Positions 1 to 10,133 of a stretch of DNA of 64,000 nucleotides are shown here, piece after piece. The position numbers were made by a program, and so were the translations under genes. Below the pieces are notes generated by a model. The model was not told the DNA's origin. It searched no databases and saw only the letters and a list, made by a program, of their open reading frames with translations. The stretch lies in contig JAQNBH010000012.1 in assembly GCA_028752905.1 (NCBI GenBank), positions 26,917,816-26,981,815 of the forward strand. The letters are read 5' to 3'. Each line of letters starts with the position of its first letter. Position 1 is the stretch's first letter. This DNA comes from Cladorhizidae sp. MBARI D1340-BT2. Its lineage: Eukaryota; Porifera; Demospongiae; Poecilosclerida; Cladorhizidae.

Positions 1-345
1 CTGCACTCTCCTCTTGTGAGATGCAGTATTGGTCACTATTTCTTTGTTGTCTTGTATTTATTCGTGAATGGACTCCTCCGCATTCTCAATGTCCTCGTAC
101 TCATTGTTGTAGTGTTTGTCCCTTTCTCCCCCTCCTTCTTCTGAGGTAGAATACCTGCTCTCCTTGTATAGAGTTCACTGACGAGTAGCCATCTTCCTAG
201 AATCGATAGGTTGTGAAACCATTGATGAGAATTCCCTCATTTCCAATCGTGAGAGTTCTTCAGTACACCCAAGTTGTGTTGGTATTTCCAAAGTTCCTAG
301 CTCCCACCAAATATGAGGGTTCTTTCAATTGTGGAAGTGGTGCAT
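1..345. other. Arm sequence with no gene seen
   Basis: Copy of the reverse complement of 58276-58620. No convincing frame or RNA gene is visible. In the right arm this stretch leads into a SCAN-like gag remnant, so it is probably the leader of that element. Confidence 0.5.
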
Positions 346-1134
346 ATGTTCCATCCAATCTATGAATCTGCCCAATCTATAGATTGTGCTGCCAATCTAT
401 GAATGCCCATCTATTGCCTGCCAATCAATACACTTCAAAACATGGTAGCATATTAACACCCTTTGCAACAGAGAAACAGAGAAAGTGATGATTGCAACTG
501 AGAGTGTAATGATGTAGAAAAAAGTGATACTGAGACACATGAACTTGGCAGATAAAGAACTAGTGACATGGCAAGTGTAGCTAGAGCAAAAAAAGATATT
601 TGAAGAATTGCTCTGTCAAAAAAGATATAATGCACAGTTTGTAATACCCACGAACACTCGCACAACTGCTATAGTCCCCAAATGTAGAGAAACTTGCCTC
701 ACAAACAGCTCTCCTCCTTCTTCTCTTTTCGTGGGAGTAGCACAGGCTTTGTAAATTCCCGTCGACTATCCCATATTGTTTGGGTGGGTTTGGATATTTT
801 GCTTGCACACTAGCTCAGTATAACTAGTCGATAATAAGTACTGGTCGATAATAATGTTCCATCTAATCTATGAATCTGTTGCAAAGGGTGTTAATATGCT
901 ACCATGTTTTGAAGTGTATTGATTGGCAGGCAATAGATTGTCATTCATAGATTGTGCAGCACAATCTATAGATTGGATGCCAATATAGATTGGCATCTAA
1001 TCTATGAAATTCACAGATTGTGCTGCACAATCTATAGATTGGATGCCAATATAGATTGGCATCTAATCTATGAAATTCATAGATTGTGCTGCACAATCTA
1101 TAGATTGGGCAGATTCATAGATTGAATGGAACAT
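346..1134. mobile_element. AT-rich foldback element (left copy)
   Basis: The element begins ATGTTCCATCCAATCTATG and ends with its inverse, giving terminal inverted repeats of about 55 bp. A second inverted pair lies inside: 413-470 (TATTGCCTGCCAATCAATAC and onward) against 889-944. Near the right end a block of about 65 bp containing CAATATAGATTGGCATC is duplicated in tandem; the right-arm copy has it once. The middle (470-850) has open frames on the minus strand but no recognisable protein. It is a nonautonomous foldback or MITE-like element. No clear target-site duplication is visible because the flanks are TA-rich. Confidence 0.75.
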
Positions 1135-1400
1135 ATATATATAGAGAGAGTGTGTGTCAGGCTATTGTACAGGTAGCACAGAGGCCAATGCTCAGGATAA
1201 AGATTCAATTGTTTACATACAACAGACAACAACTTAGTCAGCAACCAAACCAATTCTCTCTAGTTAGAGACCCTCATCACATGATCCAACCCACCACAAT
1301 ACAAGCCACAACACAAGCCACAACACAAAACATACCTAATAAGGTCCTAAAGTCCACATGGGAGGAACACAAAACATCAATTAATTTAATGCCTCTTGCA
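1135..1400 (-). repeat. LTR-like segment, left-arm copy
   Basis: Left-arm counterpart of 57320-57551, in inverse orientation. The right-arm copy has a direct-repeat partner at 60205-60430, which is what suggests an LTR. The open frame across it (1122-1403) is not supported as a protein. Confidence 0.45.
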
Positions 1401-1434
1401 TAGACTCACACTCTATAGTTTATTGGTAGCCACC

Positions 1435-1560
1435 TTTTGTAGGCTTCATAGAGTGGCCCGCCCTCCCGGCATAGTCTGGGCCAAACTCAGTAATAGATGG
1501 TGCTACCTAAGAAGGCTCAAAGCCCCTTCTTGTGATGTGGTCGTCTATATTCCCTGATGG
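1435..1560 (-). pseudogene. Gypsy-A pol tail, deleted copy
   Basis: The inverse of 57087-57250, the far end of the gypsy-A reverse-transcriptase region in the right arm. Here it is joined at about 1600 directly to a sequence that in the right arm lies inside a MITE (near 55855). The protease and most of the reverse transcriptase are therefore missing from this copy. Confidence 0.65.
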
Positions 1561-2091
1561 CCTTAACTCTTGCCTCAGGAACCTTAATTTTCTCCAGTCC
1601 TACCTCTAAACTAGCGTCTGAAATGCAGCGTCGGACCAATCAGTGCCCATCTTTGTTGAGCCTGATTCAAAGGTCAATTGATTCCAATCAACGCAATGCT
1701 CGGCCAGCGTTGTGTTGTAAACCAGCCTTTACTCTCTGGCAAACATGGGCCTGGGGAGTTTCTGGGCATTCGTTTCTGTAGTGCCTCATTTTCTGACAGT
1801 TAAAACAAGTTATTGAGCTTCTGTAGGACTACTAAATGCATCTGTCGACCGACTACACCTTTGGCTACCCCAACCCTGCCCCAAAGGCCTGCCCCCCTCT
1901 GCCTCTACTACTGAGTGACTTACCTTCGCTGTTGATTGGGTTGGGCTACTCCTTGGCTCCTCCATTAGATCCTCCTTCTTTGGGTTGTCTTCCTTCATGT
2001 CTCCTCCTAGTGGAGTACTGTGTCAGATTCGGGTCATTCCTGAGCATTTTCCTCCTCGCATAGAGATCCTTTGACACCCAGAGTTGCTTTA

Positions 2092-2637
2092 TTATGTTGA
2101 TTTGTCGAAAGGTTGATTCTGACTTTCCGTTAGTAACATCAGTGTTTCTTCGGACAAGTGTTGGGTGAGGAACCCTCTGAAAATTTCATTTGCGGCTTCC
2201 TTTGGAGTTTTTAGATTAGTTACTAGCCTGTTCAAGGCCCTCAAGGCCTTCCTCAACAATGTCACTTGTCCTTCTTCAATGCTAGGCTTAGACAGCCAAA
2301 ATAATCGCCTGGCTTGTTCTAGCGTAGCTCCCAGTTGGTTGAGCATCGCTGCCTTGAAGTGCGAGTAAGACATCCCAGCTTCCGGCACAATCTCCTGTAC
2401 TGCCAGTAGTGCCTTTCCTGGCAGCTGCTTCCTGATAATTCCGACCCAATCATCGCTGGGGACCCTGGCCTTGTTCATTGCTAGTTCGAAATTGTCAATG
2501 TATGCCTCAGGATCAGTGAGATCATCCCACGTCTTCAAATTTTGACGTTCTGCATGCCCCTCCTTATTTAGGTACATCTCCGGGTCTAGCTCCAGCCTCT
2601 TGACTTCGAATTGATGTCGTTCCACCTCTTTAGCCAC
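2092..2637 (-). pseudogene. Ty3/gypsy Gag (gypsy-A), left copy
   Basis: An uninterrupted 181-residue frame that reads as a retrotransposon Gag matrix/capsid-like protein. It has an acidic, helical N-terminus, a block with DDLTDPEAYIDNFELAM, the motif IRKQLPGKALLAVQEI, and a Leu/Arg-rich C-terminal helix ending near FLTQHLSEETLMLL. Capsid proteins of this kind assemble the retrotransposon particle in the cytoplasm. The right-arm homologue is followed by a CCHC zinc knuckle and a protease, which confirms the family. The start is the first Met; the arm homologue extends a little further upstream. This copy keeps its frame, but its pol is deleted, so it cannot be autonomous. The similarity to SCAN-type Gag is inferred from the pattern of hydrophobic residues. 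Confidence 0.75.
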
Positions 2638-2639
2638 CC

Positions 2640-2745
2640 TTTCCTTCTCCCTTACCCTTGGACTGCTAACTATCGGAGCTAGTGGTATTGTGTGTGCAGT
2701 GGAACCTCCCTTACTCTTGGGCTCCTAACTACCCTTTGTGGCACT
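2640..2745. repeat. About 58-bp dispersed minisatellite, left copy
   Basis: Two imperfect units of a repeat containing GTTAGGAGTCCAAGGGTAAG (read on the minus strand), GAGGTTCCACTGCACACA and CACTAGCTC. The same unit appears at 54665-54830 and again at 41740-41945 beside a death-domain exon. It sits between gag of gypsy-A and the hAT-A insertion. Confidence 0.65.
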
Positions 2746-2838
2746 TTTTCTCCCAGACTTTTCATAGAAATTAAGTTTAGTAATAGGGGTGTGAACAGTG
2801 CGTGTTATAGCATAATTATTACAACCACAGAATCAATG

Positions 2839-4125
2839 CAGTGTTGCCATTTGGATTTTATCGAAACTGTTTGGATTTTTTACCATTGACATTTCATGCA
2901 TATCAGACCATGTGCAGCCTATTTCTAAACCACTCTCTGTGGTATAAGCTGGGTGTGGTCATTTTGTGGTCACCTGGTCTGTGCAGGAATATTTATGTGG
3001 TCACTTGGTCTTCCTGCACAGTCCTGTGTTATTATGTGGTCTCCTGGTCTGTGCAGGATTATGCCTGCAGAGCCAGAACCCTTTGATCTATGTGCATGCT
3101 CATGCATGCTCATGCATGAGCTATCTGGTTGGGTATTTAAAGCCTGATTTGTGCAAGAGTTAGAATATTTCACAGTAAGTTCAGAGAGAGTTAGCTATGG
3201 CATCTTCAGAACCCAGTACTTCAAGGTTACCAGAAGAAGATTCTTTAGATATGGATTCTGACTCTGATAATGAGGTTTCACAAATTGACATTGACAGTCA
3301 AATCTCTGTATCTATCAGGTCTTCTAAGTCTGAAAAAAAAGCGATTGTGTGTCTATCGTAGACAGTATACAAAGACTTTCCCTTGGGCCTCAACTTTGAG
3401 AAAGGGATCTTCTTTTGCCTTCTGTATGAAGTGCTCTTGTGATATAAACCTTGGAAGAGGTGGTACTAGAGATTTCAGGAGACATCAGGAAACTAAATTA
3501 CACAAACACTCAGAAAAAGATGGTGTGGGTGTACTGCCTCTACAGTCCTACTTTGGGCCAATAAGAGAGGAGTCTGTAATCAGTGCAGAAGTACTCTTTG
3601 CATATTTCCTTGGAGAGCACCATCTTGCCTTTCAATTGGGAGATCATTGGACCAAACTATTCAAGTTGATGTTTCCTGATTTTTCTATTGCTAAAGATTT
3701 TAAGTGCAGTCGTAGTAAAGCAACAGCTGTGTTGAAAGTTATTGCCCAGGATTGTTGGAAAACTATTTCCACAGCAGTTAGAGAGACAGCCTCCAAACTG
3801 ATGAGACAACTGATATTACCATTACACAACAAGCTGTCATTATGATTCGATTCTTCGCTAACATCCAAGGACAGGTGAGGTGTGTCTGCTTTGCCCTAGA
3901 GAGTGTTGAGAGGGCAACTGCAGAGCTGCTATTTAATGCAATCGATAAGAATTTTTAAGAATCCACCACCCTCCTTTATGATAATCTTGTCGGATTAGGC
4001 ACAGATGGGGCCAATGTAATGTTGGGAGCACGAAATTTAGTGATGTCACGGTTACGATGTAAGCAACCAGCTTTAGTTGCTCTTCATTGTGATTGTCACA
4101 TAGCAGCACTAATAGCAAATAAGGC
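2839..4125 (+). mobile_element. hAT-A transposon, truncated left copy
   Basis: Starts with the hAT-like terminal repeat CAGTGTTGCCAT. Subterminal repeats follow (CCTGGTCTGTGCAGGA-type, 2950-3065), and then a transposase start at 3197 (MASSEPSTSRLPEEDS). An in-frame stop after about 54 codons and a frame change break the N-terminus. The frame from 3270 to 3845 keeps a BED/TTF-like zinc finger, CMKC followed by HQETKLH, that the right-arm copies have lost. A piece at about 4010-4120 carries the GADGANVMLGARN and LHCDCHIAALIAN motifs typical of KIAA1586/ZMYM-like hATs. The dimerisation domain is missing because the copy abuts hAT-B. Confidence 0.85.
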
Positions 4126-4139
4126 CCAGAAGCTTGTAA

Positions 4140-5420
4140 CATTTTCTATTGTAACTTTCATTTCAGTAGCTGCCTCTAGATCGTCACCTTCATCCAACAG
4201 CTGCAAGACCTACTTTGCTACAGGATTTGCAGCAACATTCAGTGTTAGTGTAGACTCAACCATGCTTGATATTGCAGTCAAATCAATTAGACCTTGAAGG
4301 GTTCTGCTCAACTTAGTTACTTGAGGTAAAGCATAATCTAACAAAAAGATCTGCCACAGTTAAATGCTTGGAGAGGGCTTTATCTGGCCCTGGAGCTTCT
4401 GGCTCATGTGTTGTTCAGTATATTTTGTTAAGGGCGACCACTGTGGCACTGCTTTTACACACTGTTCATGTTTTATCTAGTGGGTATCTGAAGGGTTTTA
4501 ATCTCAGGCATCTCGAGTAGTCACTGAATCTCTTCTAGTGACTCTTTTAGGGGAATAGTGGCATAGTGATGTCAAATACATGCTTAATTTCTAGAGTAGA
4601 GTTAGCAGTTTGAACACAGGCAAGTTGAAGCATCTGGCATTGGCACTGCACAAACAATGCATGAGGAGAATTCTTCTTTGGTAGCTACTCTGAACTCCAC
4701 TTTTTTTCCACAGGAAGTTGTTGCCCCATTAACCCCCATGCCCACAAGCTTGCTGAGTGGTATACTATTCCACTATAGGAAATCAACCAGAGTGGAGTGT
4801 ATAGTGCTGGCATCAGTCTTCTTTAAAGTGATGATGATATTCATGAAGTGCTCTACTATTACTCCCTTTTCAGACAAACAACAGATGATAGAAGTTCTTC
4901 TACTGCAGTAATGTCTGTACACTCATCAGCCATTAAATTATCGAACTCTGCTCCATAAATACACTCAAGAGGAGTTCCTCAATCCACTGGCGAATTGCTG
5001 ACATAAATTCTCCAATAGCATCTTTTGATGTGTATTTAGAATTTTTCAGCACTCTCGACTAGTTTATAGGTCTTCACCTATCTTAAAATTAAGCCGTGAA
5101 AGTTGGTAGTATCAGCAATATGTGGCCATGCTTATCTTCCTCTCCTATATTCTGCAGCTGTTGAACTAGCTCCCTCCTCCTCTGCTCTGGAACTTGCTGA
5201 TTCTACTTCACAAGACTGCACATGAACATCACTATGGGAGTGAGCTCGCTTTTTTCCCCGATTGAAGGCTTCGTTATCCATGTTCCTCCAGTTCTTTGGA
5301 GGGGTTGCCCCCTTTTGCAGCATATCTTACAGAGCACCACATGGTGGTCTTCACTGTGCTCAAGCCATGGGAACAAATCCTACCATTTCATGGTGTACAT
5401 CCTGATACTCACAAGTGGAC
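4140..5420 (-). pseudogene. hAT-B transposase remnant, left copy
   Basis: Read on the minus strand, this is a second hAT-type transposase in many broken frames. The C-terminal part (4300-4140) reads DYALPQVTKLSRTLQ, then a Leu-rich helix ending WVLQLLDEGDDLEAATE; this matches the middle region of KIAA1586/ZNF862-like hATs. Upstream parts are mirrored at 63.1-64 kb, where ADECTDI and NLVGMGVNGATT are seen. The N-terminus (5132-5323) includes a CKICCKRG pair before a Ser/Glu-rich stretch. Stops and frameshifts throughout show that it is dead. Confidence 0.7.
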
Positions 5421-6660
5421 AAGACTTAGAGAGGCACTTTACAGAAGTAGCTGTAGATTGAGATACATAATGCGTTTTAGGAAGTGGTCTTCTGAGCAAT
5501 CAGTCTCTGAGTTCTCTGATTCGAGTCACTAGCACTAGCATAAGGAGGTCTGATTCGAGTCACTAGCACTAGCATAAGGAGGTGGCCTTGGATTAGAAGA
5601 GGTCTGACCCCAAAGAAAAACATATTTAGCTTTCTAAATACCCTTTAGCTCTATCTGTATACAGTTGATGTAATCCTATTTTTATATTTGCCAAGTCATG
5701 CTGAGTGAGCTGTCCATTTTGCCGAGATGACAAGAATAGTTACAAGTATAGAAAGTCATTTAAAAACCACTTGAAATAGATGACTCACCCTTTTCAAGGA
5801 GTGGCTTTTTAATCACTGACCAAGTCAGCTACTCTGCCTGCTATTTTCTCTCTATTCTAGAGTGGTTGTTGAATCACCGACTAGGCCAGCTACTCTGCCT
5901 GATATTTCTCTATGAAATTACATCAGAATCATTCTAAGAAGACCTAGCCCCCCCCTATGAAAACAAAAATCAAAAACAGCTGACAGTGGGATGCCTCCAG
6001 GTGGGACACAAATAAATGTTTTCAGTAGACATTTCTAGGAATTACTGGAAGTGTTGAGGGGTTGTGGTTAGTATCTGTGGGGAGTATCTGTGGGGTGGCC
6101 TGCACATAGCCTCTGTAGAACCAGTCTCTATAACAGTTCTCTGGATGACCTCTATGATGTCTTATAGTATCAAGAGCGAGGTGTTATGATTACTTGGTGC
6201 ACTCTATATAGAGAGTAGGGTGTTGGGATCATTTTCCAATAAAAGTAACCAAGAACTCATTCTCTATATATAGTGCACTAAACTGAGCTGGAACAACCAT
6301 TTTCTATACTCCTTTTCCAATTGTTGCCATTACCTAACTATGTATCAAAATTCTAATATCAATTTTAATGATGAATCTTGGATTAAATCTAGCTATAATT
6401 TCTCTATTTAAGTTTTCTTTGTATACTAATTCTGCGACTAAATCTGTGGTTGTTGCTGCAAGAGTTTCGTTCCCTTTTACTTAGATAAAGGCTGTGTATC
6501 AGAGTATATGGACTCCTCCAATGGGTGAAGTAAAATTTAATGGTTTCGTAACATGACAGTCTTCATGAAAGTACAGTTTCCTCATCTCTAGCTAGATTCT
6601 GTGCTTACCTTTCTATGTCACTCTTGCTCGCTTCATGAACTGAAAAGCTTAAAAGTCACC
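5420..6660. other. hAT-B flank, no gene seen
   Basis: Noncoding in both arms. It contains two related copies of a motif around TGGTGCACTCTATATAGAGAG and its inverse (6195-6290), which could fold into a hairpin of about 90 bp, and a run of eight C that is 28 G in the right arm. Confidence 0.5.
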
Positions 6661-6775
6661 ATCTCTGTCTGAGCTTGAGTCCATAGCTGTAGCAGCTACT
6701 GTTAGGTGAGGAACAGCAACAACTTTCCGTGGCCTTCCAGGTCCTCATTGCACTACCTTAGGCTGGCTTGGTATT
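6640..6775 (-). pseudogene. AT-hook-like exon remnant in arm B
   Basis: The minus strand encodes a short stretch with GPGRPRKVVAVP, an AT-hook core, followed by AATAMDSSSDRDGD. The right-arm copy (61705-61840) has the same frame with changes in the core (GPERPWK). It may be the N-terminus of the arm's transposase or of a captured host gene. Part of the sequence (GAAGCGAGCA region) also resembles 22780-22820 in the inner palindrome. Confidence 0.4.
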
Positions 6776-6779
6776 ATTC

Positions 6780-7110
6780 TATTTTTTATTGTTGCATCAC
6801 ATACATGATGGAACAATTTCTATTTATGGGTTTCAGCAGATTAAGAATAATTTTTTCATGACACATAATTTTACTGTATAATGTATAATGCTGGAGTTAT
6901 TAGGCAGATTTAATGGGTGTGGATTTATTTAGTAATGTTGTTTACTGTTTAGCTGGTTAGGTTAGATGTGTTCCTAAACAACCAGAGTTTATGATATGCT
7001 GGATATATTAACATGCATATGTTTCTTATTTATAGTTGTATTATAAGTAGACATATCTATTGGTACATTCACACAAGTAATGCACTCATTGCTCTGCATT
7101 GCTGTTGTTG
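6780..7110. other. Intergenic or intronic, no gene seen
   Basis: 6780-6880 resembles 22920-23045 (TTGTTGCATCAC, CTATTTAT, then a TTTTACTGT-like end), so it is the tail of a repeat family also found in the inner palindrome. 6880-7116 is AT-rich and ends in a pyrimidine-rich acceptor for the death-domain gene. Confidence 0.5.
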
Positions 7111-7116
7111 CTGCAG

Positions 7117-7616
7117 GTGGCACAAGAACACAAGAAGCAGAAGCACTCCTTGCATTTACCACCAGTACCAAGGAACAGGTTAGCAACACCAACCTCTAGT
7201 TGTTTCTGTTGTTATTATTATTCTTGCTGTAGAAATACAAGGCTTTCCTGGACAAAATCCCCACGGGAAAGCGTGGTGGCTTAGATGTCAGAATAAAGGC
7301 AGAAGGACATCTACGTCGAATTGCTCAAGAATTGGTTTCTTGGGATGACATGCCAGATCTTCTAGGCTTGAACTTGTGTCCACATGTGTCGGATATCAAG
7401 GCTAATAATAGGGACAGTCCTTATCAACAAAGGTACTAGCTAAATATTTGTGTTGCTGTGGTATTTGAGATGCACTCTATTTGCAGGAGGGCCGCTCTAG
7501 AAGCCTGGAGAAATTCTGCTATCAGCACAACTTTCAGAAGTCTGCTGCATATATGTGTGGAGGGCAATTGGGAGGATTGTGCCCAGGTCATCATTGATAT
7601 TATAAAGGAACTTTAA
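7117..7616 (+). CDS. Death-domain protein, last three exons
   Basis: Three exons can be joined by GT-AG introns of 54 bp or less. Exon a is 7117-7178 (phase 2 in; reads TQEAEALLAFTTSTKEQ). Exon b is 7233-7432 (KYKAFLDKIPTGKRGG, then a helix with LPD-like MPDLLGLNLCPHVSDIKA and PYQQR). Exon c is 7487-7616 (RALEAWRNSA, then LLHICVEGNWEDCAQVII) and ends at TAA. The order of helices, the conserved Trp in EAWRNS and the spacing fit a C-terminal death-fold domain as found in NLR, TLR-adaptor or kinase-associated signalling proteins. Such domains bind partner death domains at the cytosolic face. All frames and phases agree across both introns, so this is probably a live gene. The upstream exons and the protein's main domains are not visible here. 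Confidence 0.7.
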
Positions 7617-7890
7617 TAATTGGCACAATAATTTGATTGTTAAATGTTTACTTACATGTTTACTTACAAATGAATTTAGTCCAGAGAGAACATTATTGCA
7701 TTATATAAATAATTATATACTTATGTCATTAAAATACTAGTAAACCTCAAGAACAAGTGTCAATGCACATGATGAACTCGTGTAAATATTTCCCTGCCTC
7801 TGTTCCTCTTCACATTTCTAGATGGGCCTATCTACATGTGCTAGTCCTAGTGTACTGAATATAACCAAATTATTGTCTTGTGTCTATCAA
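7617..7890. other. 3' flank of death-domain gene
   Basis: AT-rich, no open frame of note. ATTATATAAATAATTATATA lies near 7703, but no clear AATAAA signal was found close to the stop. Confidence 0.4.
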
Positions 7891-7893
7891 TGG

Positions 7894-8124
7894 TTGTGTT
7901 GCATGCGGTAGGGAGAAGAATCCGGTCCGGCCTGGCCACATATACAAGAGGTATTGCATGAGGTAGGGAGAAGGGCCGGCCCATCCTGGCCACATGTGCA
8001 AGAAGTATTGAATGAGGTATATAGGGAGAAGGGCCTGGCCAGCTCTGGCCACACAAGTAAAGTGTATTGAATGAGGTGGGGAGAAACTATGACCCACCCT
8101 GGCCACAGAAGTGTAAGAGGCCCG
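7894..8124. repeat. About 57-bp tandem repeat, four copies
   Basis: Four imperfect copies of a unit built on ATTGCATGAGGTAGGGAGAA followed by CTGGCCACA and a short A/G-rich tail. Units start near 7894, 7951, 8010 and 8068. It opens long minus-strand frames that repeat a peptide such as YLMQYLLYMWPG, but nothing suggests translation. Confidence 0.8.
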
Positions 8125-8129
8125 AATAA

Positions 8130-9250
8130 ACATAATAGTTGGCTACTAGGACTAGTTGCTATGTGTTACAAAAAAATGAACATTTCAGGGAATTCCTGTA
8201 TAGCCACAGGAGCTAGCTTGCTGCAGCACAAGAGCCTGTCCTATACTTCTATGCCGATTGATCAGCTTAGGCATCCCTACAATCTACACAGTGTACCAGA
8301 TGTACATGTAACATTAGCATTTGCAAAGACGGAGTAAGTCAAGTTCTGTGAACAGACTACCTCCAAGTCCGGTTTGTTTGTGGGTGTGGCTGTAGCCGAG
8401 TATATCAAAATATGTAACCCCATTAGTATACATCACAGCACGTGTGTAATGGGGGTTCCGCTGATATATATTTGGGGTTCCATTCACTTACATCAGTGGT
8501 AGGCCTGGTCCAACAGGTGCATCCCATACAGCTAATGATCTTACCAGGTGAAAGTCAAGTACATGGTTAATTAAATTTCTCAACAAGATGTCCGATTGGT
8601 CTGTACAACATCCCCAATCGGAACATGGAAGAGCTGACGACCATTAAAAAAAGATGAAACATCATTGAAATCCTGTAAAATAGCGTGCTGCTTATCACTT
8701 AAGTCTCCAACCAACTAATAAAATTTGCATATATATTCATTTTCATTATTTTCACATTAGAAATAGAATCAGTTTGAAGAATTACGTTGCAGATATTTGC
8801 AGATATTTACTATATATGTGCATATATATAGAGAGCAACCACAATACTTAAGTATTTTTAACCAAATTATTATTGCCCAACACTGAACGCACGATCCGTA
8901 CATAGTAAAGGGTCGTCACTGTCTTTATGGTCTAGTTATTTTGTGACGCGTCAAACTTCTTTTAGTGCTTGGAATGGCCTTCGTCAAAGTGAAGGGACTG
9001 GGAACAATTCCAGGGTATGTGAATGTTAAGCTCATAACTTTCATTTTGACTTGGTAGCCCGACGCTACAACGTTAAAAAAAAAAATAATAATAATTGAAA
9101 TGCCATTCCCATCTTCCGCGGATTTGTTGGATAAAGTTGACTGCAAATCTCTAAAAGCTGTTCTTCAGGGGAAAGCTACACAATGAATCATTTATGCCAA
9201 AGGACCATGGTTTCTAGAACAATCGAATGAGCGTTAATTAGAAAATAAGT
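8130..9250. other. Noncoding stretch
   Basis: I see no gene. Frames are short and carry no recognisable motif. The region is AT-rich with TATATATGTGCATATATATA near 8810 and an A-rich tract at 9070-9090. Confidence 0.5.
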
Positions 9251-9371
9251 CGCTACCTAATACAATGTCTGCCCACACAAGTGGGTGTGGTGAACGGAGT
9301 AGACGAAAACTGGATGTGCAGTTATGTAACCACTACAAGAACTCCCCCACCAGTGGAAGTCTACCAGGCGA

Positions 9372-9863
9372 TCATTGAAATCGTGCCGGAAGGCGTACTT
9401 CCCGACCATAACGAGTGGTGTGCGTACTTGGAACAGCTGACGGAGGCTGGGAGGCTGGAACGAAGGGTGTGGCATTTGGCGACAGTGTTGGATGACTAAC
9501 TGTAGGAGAAAACATTGGCTGTCGATTGGTTGGACATGATGAGGGTGAAATTGAAGATGGTGCATCTTCATCGAGATAAGCTGGTTTCAATCTGTCAAGG
9601 GAGACCTTGTCAACCCTGTTATTGAAAGCAATGTCATAATACTTCTCGTGTCGGGCGAGAACCTTAAATGGACCATCATAGGGTCGTTGCAGTGGTGTCC
9701 GATGTGCATCATGCCGAACAAAAACGTGCGAACTGGCTTGCAAGTCGAATGGAACATGGAAGGTCTTGTTGCCATGCTTGGATGTTTGGGTCGGCTGCAG
9801 ACGGCTCATATGTTGCTTGAGTCGACCAGCGTAAGTCGTAACATCGAGAATAGTATTTGATGG
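9372..9863 (-). pseudogene. Gypsy-1 integrase C-terminal part
   Basis: Continuation of integrase on the far side of the MITE. It holds a chromodomain-less C-terminal tail: VFVRHDAHRTPLQRPYDGPF, then VLARHEKYYDIAFNNRVDKV and SLDRLKPAYL, the GPF/Y-like module common to Ty3/gypsy integrases. A Ser/Pro-rich tail follows, with STHTTRYGREVRLPARF before the stop. The start of this piece is the MITE junction, not a true start codon. Confidence 0.9.
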
Positions 9864-10125
9864 GGATCAATCCCAATATAAGCCTCCAAGGGTCGAAAAA
9901 ATCGTGCGCGTTTTTAATTATGCGAGCGGTCAAAAGGTGTTGAATGTGTTAATGAAACTTATAATGCTAGGGGCTAGGGCTAGGGCTAGGGTATCTTAAT
10001 GTTCCTGAAGCAGCCATCAGTTCATTATAAGTTTCATTAACACATTTGACACCTTTTGACCGCTCGCATAATTAAAAACGCGCACGATTTTTTCGACCCT
10101 TGGAGGCTTAAATTGGGATTGATCC
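9864..10125. mobile_element. 262-bp MITE with 103-bp inverted arms, 8-bp TSD
   Basis: Terminal inverted repeats of 103 bp (9864-9966 and 10023-10125) begin GGATCAATCCCAAT and differ at about three positions. The element is flanked by an 8-bp direct repeat, TTTGATGG (9856-9863 and 10126-10133). The 56-bp loop holds three GGGCTA units. Removing the element and one repeat copy brings the integrase frames into register. An 8-bp duplication points to hAT-type mobilisation; the family of the termini is not recognised. Confidence 0.92.
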
Positions 10126-10133
10126 TTTGATGG

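Larger units (their letters stand above)
1..4125 (+). repeat. Outer inverted repeat, left arm
   Basis: This segment is the reverse complement of 53258-58620: base 1 pairs with 58620, and homology runs through the foldback element, LTR-like piece, gypsy gag and first half of hAT-A, ending near 4125. The left arm lacks about 1.24 kb that the right arm has (55.86-57.09 kb). It also lacks the triplication seen next to the right arm. Both arms share the hAT-A insertion junction (flank AATCAATG next to CAGTGTTGCC), so they are duplicates of one locus rather than independent insertions. Confidence 0.9.
4140..6775 (-). repeat. Inverted repeat B, left arm
   Basis: Reverse-complement partner of 61705-64000: 4510 pairs with the window's last base and 6775 with 61705. 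It holds hAT-B and its upstream flank. 5516-5583 is a 34-bp unit in tandem duplicate (AGTCACTAGCACTAGCATAA) that is single in the right arm. Confidence 0.85.

Noticed and set aside
9967..10022. Telomere fragment (GGGCTA repeats)
   Set aside because: Only three units, inside the loop of a MITE with clear target duplication. Not a telomere or chromosome break.
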